Assembly: GCA_019671135.1 (NCBI GenBank)
Contig: JAHRHY010000015.1
Span: forward strand, 1,054,001-1,118,000
DNA: 64,000 nt
DNA from: Linnemannia hyalina
Taxonomy: Eukaryota > Mortierellomycota > Mortierellomycetes > Mortierellales > Mortierellaceae
Direction: 5' to 3'
The translations under genes were made by a program, and so were the position numbers. This document shows positions 55,401 to 64,000 of this stretch, one piece after another. Under the pieces are notes generated by a model that ran no database searches, was not told where the DNA came from, and worked only from the letters and a program-made list of their open reading frames with translations. The first letter of the stretch is position 1, and each line of letters begins with the position of its first letter.

Positions 55401-58040
55401 CTGCAGTCGGGAGAGTACCACACGGCACTGAACCCCGGAAAGGACTACCGTTTCCAGCACAACGAGCAGTGCATCTTTATCGCCCAGAACCCGACCGATC
55501 TCGATGACATCAACGAGCTCGCGGAAAAGAACCTTGAGAACTTTTTGAACCACCTCCGCGACACCCAGGCTGAAGACGATGAGGACATTGGAGCGGATTA
55601 CCATGCCAAGAACTTTTCGAACGCCCTTCTGACTCTGAGGCCTAGGAGCCATTGTGCCCGGAGACGGAGAAAGACTAAATCGAAGAGGGCTATTAACGGT
55701 GACGCGGTGGCCGGTATGGCGCCCTATAGTCTTCATGCGGGACGGTACGAGCTTCATTCCTCCGTGCCGATTATTACGACGACTGAGGAGGACGAGATTG
55801 ATTGTGAGCCCGAATTCGATTTGATGTCTGGACCTGAGGACGAGGCAGAGGAAGGAGCCGCAGCAGGATCGGAATCCCTGTCTCCAAAGTCTAAGCAAGT
55901 GATCTCGGACCAGGAGAGCCAACACAGTACCTTGAAACCCGCATCGCTTGTCGGCAAGACTATGGAGAGCAAAAAGGCGAGTATGAATCGGGAGTCGCGC
56001 CGGAAGTCGATGCCTCCAGATGAGCAGATGACCGAGTTGAGCATTGGGTACCCCACTGCCCCTTATGCTGGTGCCAAGTTGCCACTGTGTATCCTGGTTG
56101 ACGCTAAGCATGTCGGTGAGCGCATTATGAAGGATATGGTGATAAGCAACTGGAATGATGTTCTGGAGACCAGGAAGGAGAAGGCGCAGGAATTGGAGGC
56201 TGAGAGAAAGGCGCAGCGTCCTCGTTCGTCGTCCATGTCCGGTCAGGATTGGCATTCGGTGTCGCAGACTGGAAGTGGTTCTCAGTCGTCGTCTGCTGCT
56301 TCAACGTCTAAGGCCAAGTCATCTCCTTCCAAGGCGGCGCCTTTGACATCCCAGCAGGAGACTGGACATATTTTGATTTGCTCGCCCAACTTTGACATTT
56401 TCCGTCTAATTTGCACCCTTCGATCGGCGCATTTGAAGCAAGTCCAGGATGTTGTCATTCTCGCACCACGTCAACCCGACGCACATGAGTTCAAGAACCT
56501 CAAGTGTTTCCCTCGCCTCTTCTTCATCGTCGTAAGCTATCTCTTTTGTGGTTCTCGCGTTCATGGCTGATGTAGGGACATCCATTGCGGATCAAACTCT
56601 AATTATTATCAACTGCCACTGCCTTCTTTGTAGGGTGATTGCTTGTCACGAGAGGATTTGGAGAGGGGCGCAATTACAAAGTCGAGCAAATACATGTTCA
56701 TGAGGCACCCAGCGAATGGTGGAGTCGACGGATCGTTCTTTGACAGTGCCGCGGTCATCAACCGGATCCTGGTCCAACAGATATTTTCTGACGTCCAGGT
56801 CGCTCGTGTCAGCCGACTCGCTTCGGCTCCCGACAATAGCCACAGCAATTTGTCCTCTTTGCTCTCCACCAACACCGCCTTCAACTCTAACACAGGAACA
56901 CTCTATGGAGCCGCAGGTGGGCGTATTGTCGCTGGCGGACCGACCCAGAAAAAGACCGTCTCGCTCGAGTCGTTGAACGAAGGTCCGCAGTGTGTCTATG
57001 AACTCGTCGAGGAGCGGTCGGTGGATTACTTGCAGATCCGGAAGACGGAGATCAGTCTTGGCCGGGACCCTCATTGCGGGGTCGACTGTATGCCGACCGT
57101 CCTTGAAGGCGCCGGAGGTGCGTTTGGGCCCGAATCTGATTCTGGGTATTATGGCTTGCCTCAGCATCAGCATGTTGCCGGAGCGGGTGGCGTGCCGAGG
57201 AGGAAACCTATCTCTGATGCTGGGACGGATTTCTATCATAACCCGATTTATGCGTCCGGTGGAGTCTTGGTCGGGGGGTTATTGGACCATGTGCTGTACC
57301 AGTTGTATTCGAACCCGAGTATTTTGCAGTTGATCAAGTTGTTGTGTGGGATTCAGACCAAGGAGGATATCAAGCGGGATTTTCATCTTTTCAAGCAGTA
57401 TGGTGCGGGATGTCATTTGGAGTGTATTCCTATGCCCGAGGGGTTTGGGGTCCAGACTTTGAGGCCTGTTAAGGAGGATGGTCATTCCTCGTCTGGTTCT
57501 TCGGGTTCGAGTTCTTCGTCGTCCAGTTCTGATGATGACTCGAGTAGTGATGAAGGCGAAGATGAGGCGGATGGTGCTGATGGTGAGGGAAGTCAGGACA
57601 AGGCCGCCGCTTCGTCCAAAAAGGAACAGGACAAGGACACCAAGGCCAAGAAGGACCGCAAGAAGAAGAGAAGGTCGCACCACACGAGCTCCTTCTCCCG
57701 CGCAGCGTCCAAGGGCAAGAAGAAGATCTCTGCCCTCTTCCACCCCCTCTCCTCTTCCAACGCCTCTACCTCTGCCCATCACGACAGCGACGCAAGTATC
57801 GACTCGGACTACATGTACGACAACCGACACAAGAACTTTCTCCACCTCTACGAGCACTTGGCCCTCGACCAAGGGGTGATCCCGATTGGGCTGTTGAGAT
57901 TGCAGGGGGATGATCCCAAGATGGTGCATTTGGGGATTGGCGGGTCGTCGAGGTGTTATGCGATCACCAACCCGTTGTTGGATACTATTGTTTTGGATAC
58001 TGACCAGGTTTTTATCTTGACGCGGCAGGGTAGTTCTTAG
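52439..58040 (+). CDS. BK/Slo-like (calcium-activated type) potassium channel alpha subunit
   Basis: 1527-residue channel subunit, membrane-located. Eleven exons, all GT-AG and in frame: 52439-52833, 52959-53006, 53166-53373, 53474-53849, 53934-54081, 54164-54321, 54421-54533, 54627-54752, 54840-55265, 55353-56531 and 56634-58040. A disordered N-terminus of about 200 residues precedes S1 (from residue 218). S1-S6 follow, with selectivity filter TIGYGD at 401-406 and a FPFMISGIMDALAQ S6 end. RCK1 and RCK2 domains match the BK family (for example NKFMIISGSLHSAQ, EGIFIIADRN, YSNPSILQLIKLL). The S4-like segment has only one Arg, so voltage sensing may be weak. No Asp-run calcium bowl is seen. The C-terminal half carries a Ser-Asp/Glu and Lys-rich insertion (around 57480-57700) and a large insert in the RCK region (around 55600-56340). 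Calcium gating is inferred from the family. Confidence 0.92.
54322..54420 (+). other. Stop-free, frame-preserving intron after S6 of the channel gene
   Basis: This 99-base intron (33 codons) has no stop in the exon 6 frame, so retention would add 33 residues between S6 and RCK1. The donor is GTAATC, weaker than the GTAAGT seen in several other introns of the gene. Confidence 0.7.
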
Positions 58041-58569
58041 TCTTTTTTTTTTTTTTTTTTTTTTTTTTTTGGAAATTGAGTAAGTAAAGATGTTCCAAAC
58101 ATATGGTATGATGAGGTTGTGTGTTTTGAGGCGTCAGGTGTTGTATTTATTTGTTGGGCGATAAGTTGGAGAGGATGAATGTGTTGTGGCGGTATGATTC
58201 TTGACTGGGGCCGGTGGTTGTGAGTATGTGGCGTCCTTGCAGAACGAGCGTGGGTGCCGCTGTCGCCGAGGTGTTGATATATCCCGAGAATCCTTTGTAC
58301 AGTCCAGTCAATATCGCTTGCTTATTTTCCAGCTCACACGCGTTCTGTAAAGCCAAATGAGAGAAGAAAAAGGCTCCTGCCACAGGCTGTAACCTTACGC
58401 ATTCAAACCTGCAGAATCAGCCCAACCGACGAAACCCTATCCACTGAACCGGCAAGTTCCAGTCCATGAACAGATGCCCTGGCACACACACACAAAAGCA
58501 CATCAGTCGAAGCTGAAGTCGGAGCGGAGCGGGGGGTATCGTGCTTGCTTTATTCCATGATCCTGAATA
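58041..58569. other. Convergent intergenic region
   Basis: 3' flanks of the potassium channel (+) and Dad3 (-) genes, beginning with the poly(T) run. No gene is seen. Confidence 0.5.
58043..58070 (+). repeat. Poly(T) run of 28 bases directly after the channel stop codon
   Basis: Twenty-eight consecutive T bases start two bases after the stop at 58038-58040. The run would be transcribed as oligo(U) in the channel 3' UTR. Confidence 0.9.
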
Positions 58570-59552
58570 TTAATGATACCGAGGTCGGTTGGTATGGTTC
58601 TCGCTGTCAAATCCTCCACTTCCACCACCACCACCACCTGCAGACCCAGAATGGTACCCATAATGGTTCCCCCACCTCGACCGACCTTCTTGCCCTCTCG
58701 AAAGCGCCAAGATCGACTTGTTCCCTGTTGCTGCCTGGTATTCTTCCCTTGCGTTCGACATCCGTGATGTCCCCGTCCCCGTCGTTGCTGTTGTTGTGCC
58801 CGTGGTGGGTCTGTATGTTGAGTTCCGGAGTATGCTTGTGGGCTGCTGGTTGGAGTTGTTGCCGTTTTCATTGTTGGATGTGCGGAGTGAGGAGCGAAGG
58901 GGTTGTTGGGTTTGGGATTGGGGTGGAGAGGAGTCATAGTCAGATTGCTGGCTTTGGGGTTGATATTGTTGTTGCTCCTGACTGTATCTCCTATGGTCCT
59001 GACTTTGGCTTTGTTGTAATTGTGGTGTGATGTTTTGGTATTGTTGTTGTTGTTCGTCGATTTCGGTGTTGAGTTTGGTGTCTGGGTCTTGGGATTGGAA
59101 GTTGTGTAGGTCTTGGTCGTGTTGGGCGTTTTGCATGGTGATCGAGTATACCGATTGCTATCAGTTATGAATAGTAAAGCGAAAGGTTCGTTAAACAAGG
59201 AGGGAGGTCCACAACGCAAGAACGGAAGTGTAGTACTGAGGACGGACGTACTTTGAAGAGGGTGTAGACAAGACTCATTTTGCGCTCGACCACTCTGATC
59301 TTGTCGATGAGCTGTGCAATGTCGACGGCGTTCATCTCCTGAAGCGTCTCGTTGATCTATTATTCCCCAAAAGCATAAAAAAAGGTTGGCAAGGTCTGAG
59401 TGATGGGTCTGAGGTAGGTTGTCCATAGAGCGAGAAGCAGATAAACGCGCAACGGTTTTGTTGATGTGTGTGTATGTGGGGTGGGGGGTATTTACGTGCT
59501 CGAGCTTGGCGGCGAGTTTTGCGTACTCTGCGAGGAGTTCCTTGGATGACAT
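58570..59552 (-). CDS. dad3: DASH/DAM1 complex subunit Dad3 with a long Q-rich C-terminal extension
   Basis: Kinetochore-microtubule coupling subunit; the DASH complex rings spindle microtubules in fungi. Three minus-strand exons: 59552-59496, 59356-59252 and 59157-58570, joined in phase 0, giving 249 residues. Residues 1-~60 are the Dad3 core: MSSKELLAEYAKLAAKLEH, then DIAQLIDKIRVVERKMSLVY, then TLFKQSVYSI, matching the family signature 'LERK..LVyTLFKaSVyS'. Typical Dad3 is about 90-95 residues. Here the third exon continues for roughly 190 more residues of Gln/Asn/Ser/Thr/Gly-rich, probably disordered sequence with no obvious domain. Frame and splice sites are unambiguous through the core. 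If the extension is real it is unusual; early termination by alternative splicing cannot be excluded. The gene diverges from ALG8, with 371 bases between the two ATGs. Confidence 0.85.
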
Positions 59553-59923
59553 TGTTATTGTTGTGAGGACTGAGTCTGATCTGATCAAGTTGGTTGTCGA
59601 GAAAGAAAGGTTCTGTCCTGTCCGGGGTGGTTGAGGCGATGAATGTGTGAAATCAAGAAAGGAAGAATTGATTCAATATGAAAGAAATACAAAGGGAGCG
59701 CGTCCAAGAGCAACTTGCGTGCAAGCCACACTCCTCTCGTCTCGCTCGAAGCAACGATCCAGCCAAAGGGCGCGTCTTGGTCTCATTGGCCAATTGTTTG
59801 CATTATCTATTTCTGGGAGTGAGTGCTCTTCTCAACTTTGACGTCTCTTCCTTTCTTTCTTTTGCTTCTTTTCTTCTTCTTCATTCACACAACATCATCA
59901 CCCACAAAACCAAGACAAGGACG
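59553..59923. promoter_or_regulatory. Shared divergent promoter between dad3 and ALG8
   Basis: 371 bases separate the two start codons, so both genes must be driven from here. The ALG8-proximal ~70 bases are CT-rich on its coding strand. No clear TATA box is visible in either direction. Confidence 0.6.
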
Positions 59924-62125
<2,202 letters not shown>

Positions 62126-62599
62126 TGATTATTGATGACACCTATTAAAAATATTATTGCCTATTTTCAGCGGGTGTTGAGAGAGAAGGGAAGTTTAAAG
62201 AACAGAGGCATGTGTACAGTTGTGGTGATCACAAGTGGAGTTGCACCCAACCCACCCCCTTTTTTTTCTTTCTCGCGTGCGAATTGCATGTCAGTGCTAG
62301 TGTGGTCTGAACCCCTGCACTTGCTCTTTCTCCCTTCGCCACCTCTCTCCTCGCACTATTTTCCTTCTTTTTTCTCACTCTCTCTGCTTCTACTTCTCTT
62401 CTTCACATTTCCACTTCTTTCAACACCCCACACCGTCTTTTCTTCGCATCACTCATTCACCCACAAGTTTCGTCACCAAGGAAAGCGCATTCACCTCACC
62501 TCAACAGCAACCAAAAAATCGTCGAGCAACTTTGCCAGGCCCTGACCCTCCTCATTGCGACACCCTCCCCTCACTCGAAGCAGGAACCAACAGAACACA
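62126..62599. other. Tandem intergenic region
   Basis: 3' flank of ALG8 followed by a strongly CT-rich tract (about 62320-62460), the likely promoter/leader of the next gene. No gene is seen. Confidence 0.5.
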
Positions 62600-64000
62600 A
62601 TGACGGTTGACGACAATGAGATGCAGCGGCTATGGAAACTGACGAATGAGCTCACAGCACAGCTGGTATTTAACAGGACTGCGACTCTGGAACTGAAGCA
62701 GCAACTTGCCGAACTTCAAGCCCAGACGTCCTGTCTCTCTCCAGCTCATAGTTCGCGCCAGAACGATTTGCAGGACAGTCCAGGTACCAAAAACCCTGAC
62801 CCCTCGCTTACTGACTGTTAATGGGCATTGTATTGTCTAGCTAAATATGCCACCTTTATCTTTTGCTAACAAGGTTATCCACTCTTTTCGTTTTTCTCTC
62901 TCTATGTGCTATTGTTTTGGGGGGGTGAAACAAACAAAAGAGTCGTCGTCGGACTATGCGCTTCGGATAGCGAACGAGAGGTTGAGGGAGGAGAACCTGC
63001 AGCTGCAGGAGCAGGTCAATGAGTATGAGCGTTGGATGGGATACATCATGACCAAGTTCCGTCTTCAGAATGTGAGTCTCCCGGTTTTTGCAATTGAACC
63101 AAAACTCGATAGGGTGAAACAGGAGAGTGTGGTCGACACCTAAACTAACGGTACTTTTATATCTATTGATGATGTAGCTGGCCATGGCGCAGACGAGGAA
63201 GGAATCGATGCAGGAAGCAAGCAAGATGACAGAACAGGGTAATGAGACTGCATACCGCCTTCAGGAAGAAAACTCGGCCCTGCAATCCCGACTCGCTGAT
63301 TTGGGGAGTGTTGCGCGGAAGGCGATTCATGAGGATTATTACACGACAGAGTCCTTGATCGAGTCACTCGAGACGGAGAATAGGAGTCTGAGAGAGATGC
63401 TGGGCGTTGCAGAAGGTGGGAGAGGGCCTGTTTCGGGGCGGCTGGATTTCTTTGTGGGGAACCATGGGCTGCAGGATGAGGAGGAGTATGATGAAGGGCT
63501 GAGGAATAATAGGGGGAGTAGGGTGTCGTTCCCGAGTACTTCGGGGTCGGTTGTTGCATCGAGTGAGAGTGATCGTGAACTACCACCGCAGCCACAACAA
63601 CTAGGACAACTGCATCCGTTGACGAGGCGTACGGGATCTGACTCTGGAGTAGGTGCTGGTGTTGGCAGACAGCCCCTTTCGCCCACTGCTGCTATGCGTA
63701 GCAGTAGCAGTAATAGTATCACGCACGGCTCAGGACCTGGACCGCTTACGGTGCAAACAGGACTTCGCTCGCCCACAACTACTCCAACAGCAACCACTAC
63801 ACCCTCATCACTGTCATCACCAATTGCGTCAGCACCCTCACGGTCAGTCTCGAGTCTCTCCTCAGCAACATCACCAACCTCTCCCTCCTGGTCGTCTTCA
63901 ACGAGCGCATCCAGTTCCGCGTTGGCTTCACCCATATTCCAACAGGACCCCTCCCGACGATTGGTTTCGGTTTCCCCACCTCTCGACCCAGCAGACGATG
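62600..64000 (+). CDS. SIKE/FGFR1OP2-family coiled-coil protein (3' end outside the window)
   Basis: Partial gene of about 379 visible residues, a likely STRIPAK-associated protein; the Sordaria member of this family is SCI1. Exons are 62600-62783, 62941-63071 and 63178 to beyond 64000, GT-AG and in frame. Residues 1-~50 are a short coiled coil (LELKQQLAELQ). The family core spans exons 2-3: LRIANERLREENLQLQEQVN, EYERWMGYIMTKFRLQN, then a second helix with VARKAIHEDYYTTESLIE and LETENRSLREMLGV. These line up with the human SIKE1/FGFR1OP2 pattern 'QQENKELRTSLEEHQSALELIMSKYREQ' in two pieces. A long Ser/Thr/Pro-rich, probably disordered tail follows and is longer than in animal proteins. STRIPAK controls hyphal fusion and development in fungi; the role here is inferred. 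Confidence 0.8.

Overview
The window looks like chromosomal DNA of an early-diverging filamentous fungus, most likely Mortierellomycotina (Mortierella/Linnemannia type). The evidence is protein-coding genes cut by short GT-AG introns, CT-rich promoters, fungal markers (GPI-type GH18 chitinase, DASH subunit Dad3, Ser-rich unknown proteins), a phosphorylase-kinase regulatory subunit and BK-like channel of a kind absent from yeasts, and a NACHT/pentapeptide/WD40 receptor of the type expanded in Mortierella. The genus is inferred. All exon coordinates were derived by hand from splice signals, and every multi-exon model keeps one open frame across its junctions.

Layout. 0-3.1 kb: two tandem single-lobe calmodulin-like genes. 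3.7-6.2 kb (-): secreted, probably GPI-anchored GH18 chitinase. 8.1-13.9 kb (+): phosphorylase kinase alpha/beta-type regulatory subunit (1519 aa). 14.7-16.1 kb (+): C2H2 zinc-finger factor. 16.8-18.5 kb (-): SLC35F-type transporter. 18.5-24.2 kb: no supported gene. 24.2-27.5 kb (+): 1080-aa Ser-rich membrane protein with an RVTF motif. 27.5-42.4 kb: gene-poor island holding one large intronless NLR-like receptor gene (32.8-38.4 kb, -) and at most a gene relic. 42.4-43.9 kb (-): Ser-rich protein with repeated basic phosphosite motifs. 46.8-47.4 kb (-): small secreted eight-cysteine GPI protein. 50.5-51.0 kb (-): decayed gene with in-frame stops. 52.4-58.0 kb (+): BK/Slo-like potassium channel in eleven exons. 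58.6-59.6 kb (-): DASH subunit Dad3 with a long Q-rich tail. 59.9-62.1 kb (+): ALG8 glucosyltransferase, divergent from Dad3. 62.6 kb to the end (+): a SIKE/FGFR1OP2-type coiled-coil protein, cut by the window end.

There is no operon logic here; most neighbours are unrelated housekeeping genes. Two possible themes are calcium signalling (EF-hand proteins, a kinase subunit of a family regulated through calmodulin, a Slo-type channel) and the cell surface (chitinase, eight-Cys protein). The most unusual locus is the NLR-like receptor, with a helical N-terminal region, a NACHT ATPase, pentapeptide repeats and fourteen WD repeats, alone in about 15 kb of otherwise empty DNA. This resembles the arrangement of fungal non-self-recognition genes.
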